Below, piece by piece: positions 34,122 to 47,954 of a DNA stretch of 64,000 nt. Numbering within the stretch: position 1 is the stretch's first letter; each line of letters starts with the position of its first letter. The stretch comes from Jacaranda mimosifolia (Eukaryota > Streptophyta > Magnoliopsida > Lamiales > Bignoniaceae). The stretch is taken from the NCBI GenBank assembly GCA_018894105.1, contig CM032129.1, forward strand, positions 26,305,468 to 26,369,467. Reading direction: 5' to 3'. The notes beneath the pieces were generated by a model. It was not told where the DNA came from and searched no databases. It worked only from the letters and a program-made list of their open reading frames with translations. A program made the translations under genes and the position numbers.

Positions 34122-37100
34122 TAAAAATAAAGAAAGATTTTCCATATATAAATTCATCTATACTATTTCTACTATTGGGAGGGCCTCATAATTCAAACTT
34201 AGGTCTCTCACATTCATAGAACTGTGCAACTTTGGAATATAAATCTCATTCGATCTCAAAAGTTGAATTTCATGCGCACGAATGAAAAGTTAGGTATTTT
34301 CTTTTTCACGTGTGTTGGGACGACTAGAGAATGTTTGGTATCAATTATAATTGAGTCTTATCAAAAATTTTGAACAAATATATCAGAAATATAAATTTCT
34401 AAAAATTCAAATCTTAATTAAAGGAGATCTAGATTTTTTTATTAGATTTTTAAATCAAAATAGCGAATATTATACCATATGAACAACCGGACCAGCATTC
34501 TCATAAAATATGATATAATTTTCATTGTTTAATATGGAACAAAAGTGTTCATATAAAATTGACACCAAATCCACATGTAATTAAATAGCATTTTGTGATA
34601 TGTAAAAGACTAAGCACCCCCTTTATCTTTTAGCTTCTTTAAAAAAGTCCATATATTTCTTTAGTAGTAGACACTTATACTCAAATTAATGTAGGTATCT
34701 GTGCAAGATCTATATGCTTATGCAATGTAACGAATGTTTAACAATTTTTTTAATATATTTCTATCAGTTAATCATGACATGTAAGACAAAATAGAAATTT
34801 ATACCATATAATTATTTCATTTCACTATTACAATTTATTTGTTTCGATATTTTCTTATCTAGGAAGTGTTTGTAACTACATTTTTCAAGTGTTGTTCAAC
34901 TTTTAGCTTAATTACACTATAAAAGATTAGGGTATCAATCACAGTCTATACCTAATTCATAGTTGGTACTAAAAAATTAAAAATTCATAACTTTAACTAC
35001 AAAACTATTATAGTCAAGTTCGAAATTGATGTTGTCGTAGCTAACTCTTACTACGATCAATTCGTAGCTAATGATCATTCTTATATATATACATATTAAT
35101 TTTTTTAGGAATAATGCATAACTAATTTGCTACACTTGAAATATACAATGCTACAAATTAATAATTAATAATTTTTATTAATTATGATTTAAAATAATTA
35201 CATTTGATACAAAAATTTGCGACTATAATTTTTAACTATAGCTACAAAATTAATTTTATAACAATTTTTTTGTAGTAGATACATAACTTTTTGTGTAGTA
35301 TCATAGCTGTTTTGGATGTTCAAAAGTGGCACTACTTTTACATTTAATTCTATAAAATTAAATAAAAAAATAAAAAAAATTAACATCAATCCTTACTAAT
35401 TTGTAATATTGCTACTTTTCATTATTATTTTCAAATAGTTTTAATTTCTACTACAAGTTTCTTAACAACTTTTTATTTCTTTATAAGCAAAAACCTTATA
35501 AACACCCCCATCAATAAAATTATAAAAATGGAGTTAGATATCCTTTTCTTTTGTAACTTTTTTCCAACCGGAAAATATAAGAAAAAGGATAAAACGCCAC
35601 TCTCCCCCAAATCCACGCTCTAAAGTTCTGGCAGATTCTTAATTGCTGTACAAAGTGCCCCCACTAAATGTACTTAAACTGTATTGTGATTGAATGGTGA
35701 CCTTTTGGAGGATTACGTAGTACTGATCATCTCAAGTGTGTGGTTGACAGTAAGCACTCCATTTTCCTTAAACTTTAGCTGAACATTAGCCACTTAACCA
35801 GATTATATTAGTAACCACTAACCAACATCACAAAGTGTCTTCATCATAATCTCATTACAACACTAAAAATATCAGACAAAAGAGTATCTTTGTTGATCCC
35901 GCAAAAGACAAATGAATGCTGTTGTTTGGGTAGGTTTAAATGAAGCGTTGTTTAAATTTGGTCCACTAAAATAAGTTTCACATATATAATAGTGTGAGGT
36001 TAAGAGTTTAAATCTGTCGATAACTTCTAATATGTATGTGTATAAATAAATATAGAAATAAGCAGAAAAATATTATCCTCTATATTAATAGTGAGGAATG
36101 GAACGAACCATGTGTAATAACAATTAAAAAAAGAAAAAGATATTTGTTTTTTTTTTTTTTTTTTTTTTTGGTGTTTGGTTGGGCGGGTTTTTTTTTGGGG
36201 GGGGGGGGGGGGGGGGGGGGTGGTTGTTAGAGATGAGGAACGCGAATGACTCTTGAAACTTCAAGAGGAAAGATTGAGACTCCAAAACTAAAACTAAGTT
36301 TTGGGTTAAAGCTCTCATCATTGCAAATGTTAATTTACTTGCATATTGTCACAAATATTTGATATCTTGATAAGAATGAATCTAAAATCTTGTAGGAGTA
36401 ATATGCACAGAGATAGAAAACATTTTAAATTTTTATGGATTCATTTAGTTTTTTTAAGTCTTGTTCAAGCCAAACGATAAATATATATATATATATATTA
36501 TATCAGACTTATCCCTATAATAAGGAACCTAATTTAATTCTGTATTAAGAGCTAAATTGACTAAACATAAATAGATAATTTCAACAGAAGAAGCAAACAT
36601 ATGGATAAATAAACATATGGGAGTAGCATGTTAATTTATCATAAGAGTTGCATATATAAGCACGAGCTTTTCGTATTTATGCAAATCTGAGTATTTATTG
36701 TTACTTCAACCAAACAAATGATAAGATGTGACAAAAACAATGCATCCCACCTTATCATCCCAACCAAATTAGCCCTAAGTATATTAGATATTTTTTAGAA
36801 AAATGACTAATTATAAGACTAATATATTTAAAATATTTACACAAAATAAAATAAAAGATATAACACGTATTGCAATAAATAATTTGGACTGAATTATAAT
36901 GGAGAATATATTACTCCTCTCATACAACTAACAAAAATAGATGGAGCTAGCGAACTAGGACATAATTGACTTAGACACGAATGACAGTAATTCAATTAAT
37001 TAATTGATATCATAAAAAAAGAAATTAACATCAAAATTAATTACTTTGAATTCTTTATTTTATTTCAAGTTTCATCTCTTATTCTAAGTTAATGAATTTA

Positions 37101-37860
37101 TGTCAATTATATCTAATCTATAATTAATTATTTTCATAAAAAAAATATTTAATACGTGCTGCATATATTTATAAAATAAAATAGAATAAAAAATCTTGAC
37201 TGAAAAATAATAACCCAACTTAGACTTGGTTAAAAACCCATCCAACCAAACAGCCCGAATTTTCCATAATTAATTAACTTCAAGGTTTAACCTGAGACAG
37301 CAAAACCTACCTAAAAAATGCCGTCAATCTAGGCAGTATTTGTAGGAACACAATGATGGCACACCACAAGATTCCTCCTTATAGTAAAACTATGCAACTA
37401 TATCTCATTTTATTAACTCAACTTGCGTGTTCAAACGTCCATGATAGTAGCAGAAATAAAATGCAGTGTAAAGTAAAATTTGGACCTTCTATTTCATATT
37501 TATATTTATTTTATAAATTTGTATTAGGTATATTAAATACTTTTTAATGAAATAATTGATTGACAGTGGCACATAATCCTCCAAAAAATGAGAAATTTTA
37601 CATCATTCACTTAGAAATATAATAAGTAAATTATAAATTATTTTAATGAATATATGTATTAGTATCATAAAATAGAATATTTATATATATATATATATTC
37701 ATGTACTATATTCTAACAATTTAAAATCCAACTGAATATTTAGTCAATTGACAATCTAAATAGATTACTTGTTTAATAGGGAAAAGGATGGGTGGATAAA
37801 TTAAGATTAGTTTTATGTTTTATTTTGCCTTGTTTTTATTTTTATTTTTGGAATAAAAAC
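34122..37860. other. AT-rich intergenic region
   Basis: No gene is supported. A segment near 34930-35280 has CTACAAA and TTGTAGTAG words, resembling a decayed small CACTA-type or similar element. A homopolymer block lies at 36143-36222 (own entry), an AT run at 36480-36499, and single MITE-like ends (AACCAAATTAGCCC near 36763, AACCAAACAGCCC near 37244) without an evident partner. Confidence 0.5.
36143..36222. repeat. Homopolymer block: T run followed by G run
   Basis: A T run of about 23 bases, a short mixed linker with GGTTGGGCGGG, another T run, then a G run of about 24 bases. Frames through it on either strand (glycine or proline runs) are composition artefacts. Length is likely unreliable in any sequencing technology. 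Confidence 0.8.
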
Positions 37861-40800
37861 ACTTGACTTTATTTATTTATTTATTATTCGTTGAGGTAGG
37901 CGCAGCTCATTGGCAGCCGCTTACCTGTTTCACTGGAAGAGAATGCAGTTTTGCTGGGCGCCATTGCCCTGGTAATTAGGCAAGTGGACGAATCAAAATT
38001 CATCGTCCTATAAGCATCAAAGTGCAGGTCAATTAAGTAATCCCCAGTTTCCTCCCTTACTTTCCAGACACTCAAATATTTTGTCCCTAATGTAGAATTT
38101 ATACTCTGATTTTTATGAAAAAGACATAACTATCGTGAACATCAAAATACAGAAATCCAAAGCGTCGAAATTCTTTTACAATGCATGTCATGTCGGATTA
38201 AATAATTTGGTAGTTAAATCATTTTTGCAAGAAAATTTGGTGTGTTTATTTCAATGGTTTTAAATCTTAATATTGAATTCATTAATAAACATTTTAAACT
38301 ATTTTTCTAGTCACTATCGTGGATTTGGCGTTTATCAAATATTAGTTATTTAAAATATTAATCTCCAAGTTCTTTTATTGTATCCAAAACTTTGAATCCT
38401 AATAGATGTCAGATAATTTAAAATATAGATGGGAATAATGCAAGATTGAGAAAGTAAACTAAATTTGATATATTTTTATTCCATCTCTTTCCTCCTCATA
38501 CTCAAAATGTAGAATGTCTTACTAAACTAAAATATTTTATAAACTCTTACGTTTTGTAGAAATATTTTTTAAATTTATAGGATGCTAAATCTTATTTTAT
38601 AAATGAAGTCTTAATGTTTGAATAAAATAAAATTATGACATTTATAATATGTGAATAATAATAACTTTGTAATCAATATGATTAAATAAAAAAAAAAAAG
38701 TTTATTAATATTTGATATGTTCTGTCCTTATAAAAATAAGTCTCAACTAATGAAAAATGAAGAATAGCTTATAAGCAATTTCAATACCATTAACTCCTAT
38801 CTCTAATAAATTTTGATCTCATTACAAGCTTCCAGTTGAAGACTAGGTAATAAACACATGTCTATTATTCCACAGAAAGGCCATCTGATGATGCCCAAAT
38901 CCATAGTCAGATATGGTTGGCCGACCTTCACGAAGTATTATCCTACCAACACTTGCATGATTCGTCATTATGTGAAGGCGCTTCAATAAATAAAGAAAAA
39001 ATAACAATTTACAAAATATCTTAAAACTTTCGACTTCTCTAACCCACCCATATAACCATAGGCTAGAAAAGGTAGACAAATGAAACACTATCAACAGTAA
39101 GGTATTTGTCACAACGCAAATCAATGAGATCCACTTCCTAACAAGCTCTATAAGAGGATTGATGCAAGAATATTTACCCAAAAATTGCACGTCCTCATGA
39201 TTATGAGGATAAGAATTAGGGCACTTTCAACCAGCTCAACACTGAAAACGAAACATTTGTAACATCTTTCGGAATACATCACCCTTTCTGGAAGTCTTTT
39301 TGACCGCCAAAGCTATAATAATGCATATCAGCGGCTTAAAGCTCTTTACTATTACTTATAGTCCAAGTACTCTGAATCTTTCATCTTTGAACTTCTTCCT
39401 TTCCTGTGATGGCAACCTTTCGGACTATCTTCTTCTAAACACAAAATCCTATCAATCCCCACTAACAAATTCCCGTGAGGACTGAAAAACTATCCGAAGC
39501 GACTAATATTGCTTGACCAAGACCACGTGTACCCTTCCATTATCTCCAGTTCCACATACATATTACCAGAAGCCTAAAAGTAGATGATAGTTTGACATCT
39601 AATCTTGTGGATTCAATAAAGACAAGCACATAGTTCCTTCTCAAAGTCGACTAATAATAGCCCATTAAGCACAAAAGAGCAGGAACAAAGTTGAATCAAA
39701 AATAGCTTACGTTAGAGCGTTTAAGATCAAGAAGACTTGAAACACAACCTTAAATGTGTTACAAATGATAACCTATGCAAACCTTCAAACACAATAACAT
39801 GCGTGTGTAAGTAAAACACACACAATGGCAAGTTGAAATTCTGCCAACTTCCTAGTTTTTAACTGTCACGAAGAAGCACCAAATTTATGTTTTTATCTTA
39901 ATTTTCTGAGATAAGCAGAATTAGAGAGCGGGACGGGATAGGGTAGGTAACAAAAATGAAGACCAAGCAAAAGAATATAGTCTCTGTCATTTAGCTACAA
40001 GAGAAAACCTTATTATTTATGTTAATAATCCTCAAGTACAACCACTTGGACATTACAATAATACTTGAATTGGTGAGCAACTTTCTCCCTCCTGGACCCC
40101 CCACCCACAACCTACACACACTCACACACACCAGACAGAAAGAGATAGAAAACAAAAAACATTAATGAAAATTATGTCACACAATGCACGTGCATGCCTA
40201 ATAGTAGGAATTTTTTATTACATCACACAATTAATCTTAGCAGCAGTACTCCATTTTCTGGTCAAATCAAGAAAATATATGTGGCTTTGCCACATTCAGC
40301 AATCAGTTCTAACATTCCATGCTTTTCAGCAAAGAGAGCATTTCGCTTATGTTTGGTCCTTGGATTTAGTAAGGAAAACAATTTTCTTATGTTGAAAGAT
40401 AATACTCTGTGCTTTAACTTTAAACTTTTCCTATCACCAAAATCCAACAAGTCCAAATATAACACTGTTTTACTGCTATGCTAAAGTTATCTTGATAACA
40501 CATCCAAGATCTAAACTCTGAACTCATCCTGGGCACAGCAAAGAACATACTCTGATCAAATCCTCTTAAAGCAACAAATGTTGTTCTACATTTAAACTCA
40601 GGGCTTGTAGAAGTTTCAAAGCAGTCTCATTATATATATGGACCTTAGTACTCGCAACATCAAAATAAATGAACCAAGTTCAGGGATAGAAACAACCACT
40701 AAATTGGAAAGAGTGAAGTTGTTACAATGTCACATAACGCACTTAGAAGCAGTATTGACTGCACTCACTGAACAGGTCGACATTTCCATGCTGACTCCAT

Positions 40801-41411
40801 ATGCAAGTGAAGATTTTTAGAAAAGACAAGTTATACAAAACACTGAAATTATTTATTAGAAGAAAGGAGATCAATGTGCAAAATGCCAAGGCAACAGCTC
40901 TTATTTAAGTCTCTAAGAAGTTTCAGTTCTGATAGATAGTGATAAACATTCTAGTTTAAAACTTATTTGAAAAATACACACGACACTCCCAGCAACTTGA
41001 GGTTCTTATAACTTCCAAATGTACAATTGCATCCATGTTCATATGAAGTCAATAAACCTTAAATATTTATGGTTGTCAAAGGAAAACCATAAATTCCAAG
41101 TAACTACCTTTGGAACCGTGAAAGTGCATTTGACTTGAGTTTGGTCATAAATAAGTCACCACTGCAGCAAAACTCATAACACCTGAGTGGCATTTGTAAA
41201 GGAGTTTATAGACATAGAATAGAATCAGGCTTGTTTCTCACAGCATATTCTTTCTAATAGACTTGCAAAAAGAATTCCACTAAGAAATCAAACAGAAGTT
41301 CACAATCAGATTTGAAGACAAAAAGTGGAAAAAATGGAGCAAAATAAGATGACAATAGGATGGTTTTCAGATATCAAATATGACAAAATTCCCATTCATT
41401 CAATATGTAAG
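37861..41411. other. Intergenic region with two unassigned exon-like frames
   Basis: On the minus strand, 38088-37927 has an AG-like acceptor (CATTAG), an open stretch including 'KYLSVWKVREETGDYLIDLH' and a GTAAGC donor; 38973-38866 has an open stretch with 'MTNHASVGRIILREGRPTIS' and 'YGFGHHQMAFLW'. Both are less AT-rich than their surroundings and read like protein, but I recognise neither. They may be exons of a decayed gene running leftward from the fragment near 45.0 kb. The rest is non-coding. Confidence 0.3.
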
Positions 41412-41481
41412 TAGAGGTGTAAACAAGTCAAGCTCTAGTATAATCGACTCATGAGCCTGCTTGACTCATCTTACACCTCTA
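41412..41481. mobile_element. Tiny hAT-type remnant, 70 bp
   Basis: It starts TAGAGGTGTAAACAAGTCA and ends TTGACTCATCTTACACCTCTA minus its first base, so nearly the whole element is the two terminal repeats facing each other. Flanks TATGTAAG (41404-41411) and TATATAAG (41482-41489) match at 7 of 8 positions, an 8-bp hAT duplication. Its ends match the hAT element at 50083-51577. Confidence 0.8.
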
Positions 41482-41489
41482 TATATAAG

Positions 41490-43764
41490 CAATATTATAA
41501 ATAGTTGACACATTTATAATGACATGACTAGTGTTGATAAAACCCCAACAGAGCATGGTATAAAATTTCAGCAGCAATTCCAAAACATCAACCAATATTG
41601 CAAGTTTCCTGAAAATCAGAAACGAAATCCAACTTTCAGTCTAATTTTGTATAAAAATGTTCAGATGGATCCTACCAAGCGGATTACCCAAGCTAAATAT
41701 GACCCATCTTATGACTCTCCCAAAATCCCAACCGTCCTTAGACATTCTCATCAATCTGGAGATTCTGGACCTTGTCCAAATATTGGGCCAGGCCTTGCAC
41801 TGGTAGCAAATCAATACTCACACGTTTCTATCCATTTCTGGAACATCCTCGAAATTTCCTAAAATTCTACTGGAATACTAAAATTTCCCAAAATTTCTTG
41901 AAATTTTGAACAATAATAAAACTTTTTATATTTTAAATATTATTATACATGATTAAATGATAGCAAATTTAATATATAATACTTAAAGTTACTACATAAT
42001 GAATAACAACTAGTAACAAGGTGTAACGCGGCAAGTATATCGCCATCATTTATTGTCTATTTGCAGTAACAACAAAAATCAATGTTATGGCTTATGTATT
42101 GTCAACATCTAATGAATAGTTTATATTAGCATATGAAAGTGGAGATATGAAATGTAACAGCAGGAACTCCATATAATTTTGAATGACAGATTTTATCAAT
42201 ATTGCATGTGCTTTATGTTAATGAAGTTTTTATGACATTTAATCATCACTTTACCACCAAATTGTAGTTATTTTTAATATTTTAAATTGCACCTAATAAA
42301 CTTATAATCATATTGTTGAATAAAAATCTATTATATACTTCATTTACACATATTTTAGTTTAAACATGTACAATTTTGATGACCAATCTAGAGTTTCATT
42401 CAAATTCCCAATTATGTCTAAATTTTCCATGTTTTTTCCCAAATCATAATCAAAATTTTGAATATCCTCAGAGGTTCTACAGAAGTATTTATAAATTTTG
42501 CAGTCTTGTGCAGTTGAAGTTCAATAAATAAATTTACAAAAGTAAACCATCAGTTCTACCATATTTGTTAACTCTATAAAACATATGCTTGCTTGAATAA
42601 TTAAGGAAAACTAGGATAGCAGAGTTAAATTTCAAGAAATTATGCTTGATGCTCAACTGAAAATGAGACATCAGTGCTGCATCAAAACTAACACGCTCCA
42701 AGTCAAACCAAGTCCCAATATACCAACACATCCTGGTCGTGTCTGTACACATACGAACATATCCACTCAGACACACACAAAGTTTGCTACAGAGAGGTTT
42801 GCAATTTACACAATTTCTATATAAAGAATATCCACCTCATCGAAACATGAGAAAAGATAATCTAGAACAAAAACCAAACAATAAAAATAAAAACTATATA
42901 TATAAATAAATAAATAAATAAAAATCAAACTCTCAATTATCATGAGTGGATGCACCTCTTAATTGACACCACCACCAGGAATAACTACAACAAGTGTTCC
43001 AAGTAATCAACTCCACAATTGGCATCAACCCATCAACTCTACATCTCCAGATGCAATTTACCCCCCTTGAGAAAACTTATACCGAACCAACCACCTATAA
43101 AAAATCTAACAAAAGATGCTTAAGATAAGATAGTCAATGTCTAAAATGTTCCCTGCATTCCAATTGTACTCGCTCCCTCTTCAGTTCTGGTCTCACTTTC
43201 TCAATTAGCTAATGTTCGACTGTATGCAACGTCTTTCGAGGTCACTGTAAAATACTGAGGCAGCCTTTTCTGAGTATTCTTGCAACTAACTCGTACAGGA
43301 ACTGGATGTCAGCGAGAAAACATTCTCATGAGCTTGGTATCTACGATAAAACACATAAAGCCTTATGTTTTTTTTTTGTTAATGCATCACAATTATTATA
43401 CCATACAGTTCCTTTTCACTTTTGTTTATTTATCTTTTTATTTTCCTTCACTCTAGTCAATTAGAGGAATAGGCGACAATTTTTTTTCCAAGAAATCCCC
43501 AATGAAAAGTACACCCTGGTCCTCCCTTTCTATTGGGTCGATCATAACCACTACCGACGTTCCAAGAAATAGCACACCACAAATAGGAACTAATGAAGAG
43601 ACCCATGATCCCTTAGAAAGATATCATGATTCCTTGTGGAAAGAAAATGATTTGCTCAAACGGAACCAAAGACATCAAATTTCTATCAAAATAACTAGAA
43701 ATTCCGACCAATAAGAATCCTAATGAGCCTAAAAAAATGATAAGGGCCTAGCAAAAATTACTTA
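41490..43764. other. AT-rich intergenic region
   Basis: No gene is supported on either strand. A less AT-rich patch at about 43130-43340 has short open stretches on the minus strand that I cannot assign. Confidence 0.4.
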
Positions 43765-44111
43765 AGCCCTTTTGTTTTCATTCTCAAACTCCATTTTCAC
43801 ATTTTCTACTATTTAAAAATGGAATCACATCATTTTATATATATTTTCACCCGACATGTTTTCACTTTTTTCTCAAAACACATTCCCAAATAACTTATAT
43901 ATCTTCAACCAATAACCTATATATCTTCTCTCTCTCGATTATCATTATTACCATTTCTCTCCACCTATAACCTACTAAACCCAACATAATCATTAGTTTT
44001 ACAACAATTTATCCAAATACAAATTCATTTTCAACTCATTTTCACTAACTTTTAAAATTTTGGAAATGATGGAAATGGAAAATGAGAATGAAAATAAAAC
44101 CAAATGGGCCC
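43765..44111. mobile_element. Tourist-like (Harbinger) MITE
   Basis: Target duplication TTA lies at 43762-43764 and 44112-44114. The ends are AGCCCTTTTGTTTTCATTCTC on the left minus its last base, and inward from the right GGGCCCATTTGGTTTTATTT followed by TCATTCTCA. The 347-bp interior is non-coding. It resembles the elements at 47859 and 49627. Confidence 0.8.
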
Positions 44112-44649
44112 TTAGCTTTCGAGACCCCATTACAAGTTCTATCCACATATGTTGTGATTGCCAACTCATACTTGAATGATGACCAATAACAAGTACAATT
44201 ACCATCAGAAAAAATTATCAAGTCCTAGACTTGTCTATATGTGCCTGTAACTTAGCTCACAAATGTGAACGGAGTAAAACATCTAAACTGATATACTGGG
44301 ATCACTGTATGATGTGGCAATGCTTCACAATGCAATTATAAACAGTTCTACTTCAGATTGAAAATGCCAGCAAAAAGTTTATACAATACTTGAATTTGTA
44401 TGTTTTATACATACTAGTACATTAACTTCTTAATTCTCTACATTTAAATAGGAATGTGAGTTGTGATCACTTCTACTGACCAAGTTACTAGCTAGCTAAT
44501 GAGTCTATACACCATAAGTTGGAACGTAGAACAGCTGCAACTTGATACGAAGATAAAATGCGGAAAGATGTATTTATTTTGAACAGCCGACCGAACAAAA
44601 ACAACAGCATAAGAATTTAAATTAAAAATATATATAAAAAAGAAAAAAG
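44112..44649. other. AT-rich spacer
   Basis: No gene or clear repeat is visible apart from the MITE target duplication at its left edge. Confidence 0.4.
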
Positions 44650-44650
44650 G

Positions 44651-45035
44651 ATTAAGGTGGAAAAAAGAGTACCTGGTTCATCCCGGACAGAATTTGCCGA
44701 GGATATTCCACAGGCTCGGCAATCTCCATCCACTCTTTATCAACTGCTTCCCACAGTCGCTCTCCTAGGAGTCCAGCAAAAATCACACATTAAATTTCTC
44801 TTGAGGAAGTCTATGATGGCATGGACCCATTCTAGGGTTTGACCCGCTTTCCTGCATCAGTATTTACATCCCCGCCGCCATCAGCCATGCCTGAACGACC
44901 TGCAGCCTCTGCAATTGCGATCTGCAATTGCTTTTGTCTATTGCCCCGTCGGCGATGAGCCCGGCGGTAATGGACATTGGCGGGCCTACTAAAAATTGTA
45001 ATAGTATCGCATCCCTCGCGGACTGTGGGTTTCAT
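44651..45035 (-). pseudogene. Broken first exon resembling a METTL25-like methyltransferase
   Basis: On the minus strand an ATG at 45035 opens 'MKPTVREGCDTITIFSRPAN'; a second ATG at 44890 gives 'MADGGGDVNTDAGKRVKP' and a stop. Another frame continues as 'TLEWVHAIIDFLKRNL', and a third as 'GLLGERLWEAVDKEWMEIAE' and 'ILSGMNQ', ending in a CAG/GTACTC splice-donor-like border at 44671. The order 'TLEW.HAIIDF' then 'RLWEAVDKEW' resembles, from memory, the N-terminus of plant METTL25/RRNAD1-like methyltransferases. Two frame changes break it, and I found no SAM-binding motif further left, so it looks like a truncated copy. The GC content is clearly above the surroundings. Identity is tentative. 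Confidence 0.35.
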
Positions 45036-46705
45036 TTTGGATCAATTTAACCCACGGCGATGGGACAGAAATTTGGGTGGACCTAACCGACTTAGAATAT
45101 TCCATGTTGTATTGGGCTTAATTTTGGATCCTATTTAACCTGGCCCAAGAGAGGATATCAGCCCTGTTCTAATCTTTGTGTTTAAATGAAGCAAGAAGCA
45201 TGTATTTATGAATATAATCTTAGCTAATAAGAAACCGCTATCTTAACCAGATGAATACTCAATGGCTAATTAGTCTAGTGGCATTGTCCTGATATTTGTA
45301 TGTGTAAAATTTAAAATTCAAATTCTAACGTACTTTTGGTGTACACTGTACATACATGTGTAAATATGTGTGTCTATATATATATATATATTATATTATA
45401 TTATATTAATTAAATAATTATTATATTATAATAAATATTGTTGTTGGAAATTAGAAATATGACCGTTTTTATATTTTTCACCTTTGGGCATAAAACTCAT
45501 ACTTATAAAGTTTAAATAATATAACAATTTCTTTTTATGTCTCAAATAAAACTTTTTGACTTTTGGCAAGTCTCGGGGTTCTAAAATTGGAAAAGATACA
45601 CTTTGAAGTGTTATTGCATTTACACTAATGATCTCTGACGTGGTTTTTTTGTGAAGAGTAATAATATAATGGGATTTTGCCTTTAATATGAATAAATTAA
45701 TAATCAGAGCAAGAAAAAACAGTACAGAAACCAAATCTTTGGTCTAGTTAATTAAATCATTTAATGAATGATTAATGAGTTATTTATTGCAATTAAGAAG
45801 AAAAAAATTATTTTTCTACGATGAGATGCATCTCGTCCATATTATGCTCTAATAGGCCCAAATATTTCTTTTTATATTATTAGTTTAAATTATTTTTTTA
45901 CGTCCTCGTGGAATTTGCTTGGATACATTAATATTCTTTGGCGGATTTTGCAGGGATACATCAACCTTAAATGTACAAATATTCACTAATATTTTAAAAG
46001 AGGAAAAGCCTAAAAACTTCTTAAATATCTTTTAAAATTTATCTAAATTTCTATACAAATTTAATATAAATCAGAATATATATGCAGTATTCTGCATTTA
46101 TTTTGATGTGAGCTAAGTTAAATGGCTATCAGTTGAGAATCTATGATCTTAATTAATGGAACCATAGGATTTGGGCATAATAGATTAAGTAAATAAAGCC
46201 ATTTGGCTCAGCCGGCTATTTTCCCAACGTTATAAATACTTTTAAGTTTGACAATATGAGGTATGTCATCTTTATTATTCAATTATCTACATATCACTAT
46301 TTCTCAATAATTTTAGCTTGAATATTTGAGGATTTTCATCGTAGACACACCACCAACCCTAACTGTTTATTACAATTCCTAAAATTTGGTTCAAAATTGA
46401 TACTCAAAAATGCAAGAGTGCCAATCAAGATTGAAAATTCTTTCATACTCGATTATATTTGAACCATATGATTAGTGTGATAATTCTTTGTGAATGTAAC
46501 GTAAGTGTTTATCATCACTTCGAAATGTTCTTTTTAAATATAATTAGTATTTAAAACGTGAGCCTCCAAAATACATTAAAAGCACCAGTTAAATTAAAAT
46601 TTCTTCACCGTATAAATAATTAATTTACAAATTACTCCTCCAAAAGAATTTGAATACTTAATTTTCTTATGAGAAATTATGTATCACATTAATTAATTGT
46701 TTAGC
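45036..46705. other. AT-rich intergenic region
   Basis: No gene. It contains an AT-rich simple stretch near 45377-45435. Otherwise nothing stands out. Confidence 0.5.
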
Positions 46706-46713
46706 GTGCAATG

Positions 46714-47464
46714 TAGGAGTGGCAATTTTCGACACGACACAAACCAACGTGATATTATTGGGTTTGGGTTGGGGGTTATTGAGTTGGGCTGATATTGGCT
46801 CGACCCCGATAAACAACACGAAAATTATGTGTTGGTTCGGGTTGGGTTTCGAGTTACCAAATAATAACACGATAATAACCTTATATTTTTTGCATTTTTA
46901 AGTAATGACTTATTATTTTTAAACAATTTAACTCTAGATTGATTTGTAAGAATTAATGATTATTATTTATTACGTAAATCATGACTACTTGGTGATGTTG
47001 AGATGATTATTAATTATTGAATTGGACGAATTATTTTTCTTTGCTGGAATTCGACTTCATTGTTATTAAAATTAACATGGAAACTTGTATATTATTGATG
47101 TTGTAGAGGAAATTAAATGAAATTCAATTATCAAATTGCTCTATAGTATAAAAGTTGGGTTGTTAGAGTAAAATGATGATTTTTTCTAAATTTTTTGTAT
47201 AAGTTGACTTTTCTGAAATTTTGTTATAAATTGATTATTTTATTAAAATTCTAGTTGAATATAAAATGTGTAGGTTTTTTGGATGAATTATTAATAAAAA
47301 ATAATCATATGCTGAAATGGGTTGGGCTCAGGTTGATACAAAAACTCTCACGTTGGGTTCGAGTTGAGTGCTTATTGAATTGGGTTTGGATTGAGCAAAA
47401 TTTTGTGATGTTCCCACCTCAACCCAACACGAAATAACCCAACACGACACGATTGTCACCTCTA
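46714..47464. mobile_element. hAT-type MITE with GGGTTGGG-rich arms
   Basis: The left end is TAGGAGTGGCAATTTTCGAC; the right end read inward is TAGAGGTGACAATCGTGTCG. Flanks GTGCAATG (46706-46713) and GTGAAATG (47465-47472) agree at 7 of 8 bases. The arms repeat GGGTTGGG/CAACCCAA words, typical of this kind of plant hAT MITE. There is no coding capacity; frames at 46719 and 47255 come from the repeats. Confidence 0.8.
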
Positions 47465-47472
47465 GTGAAATG

Positions 47473-47855
47473 GATAGTGCACCACTAAGTTGTAATTCAT
47501 TGACTGCGGACTGGGGATCAATCAATTGCTTTAGCTGTCAAATCCAGGAGTGACAAGCCAATAATTGGCCGGTCCTGGTTCGCACCAGCCCGGCCGGCGA
47601 CCACGGCGGATCCAGCGCTAGTTGCTCTACCATGTGCCGGCCGGCTGTCGCATTAAAGGGTGGATGATTCAGCAACAGTAAAATAATTATTCCCAACATT
47701 GATTGGTCAGTTTCACAACTAAGAATCCCGACGTTAGAGATCTTAAAATCATCCCTACCGTTGGATCATAATGTTACAACTTTGAAGGAATATTGAAAAA
47801 GTTAAATGGCCGAGGAAAATCAGAAGACACAAGGACAAGGTGATTTCATATCCTA
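47473..47855. other. Short spacer with a GC-rich patch
   Basis: At 47560-47650 there is a GC-rich patch with two GCCGGCCGG-like words, in contrast to the AT-rich surroundings. I cannot assign it. Confidence 0.4.
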
Positions 47856-47954
47856 TAAGGGCCTGTTTAGTTTTGTTTTCACTCATTATTTTTATTTTTA
47901 TTTTTTTCAGAAAATGAAAATAAAAAGCTCTCAATATCTCCGATATTTTCATAA

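Noticed and set aside
36036..36321. Glycine-run and proline-run frames on both strands
   Set aside because: Products of the T and G homopolymer block.
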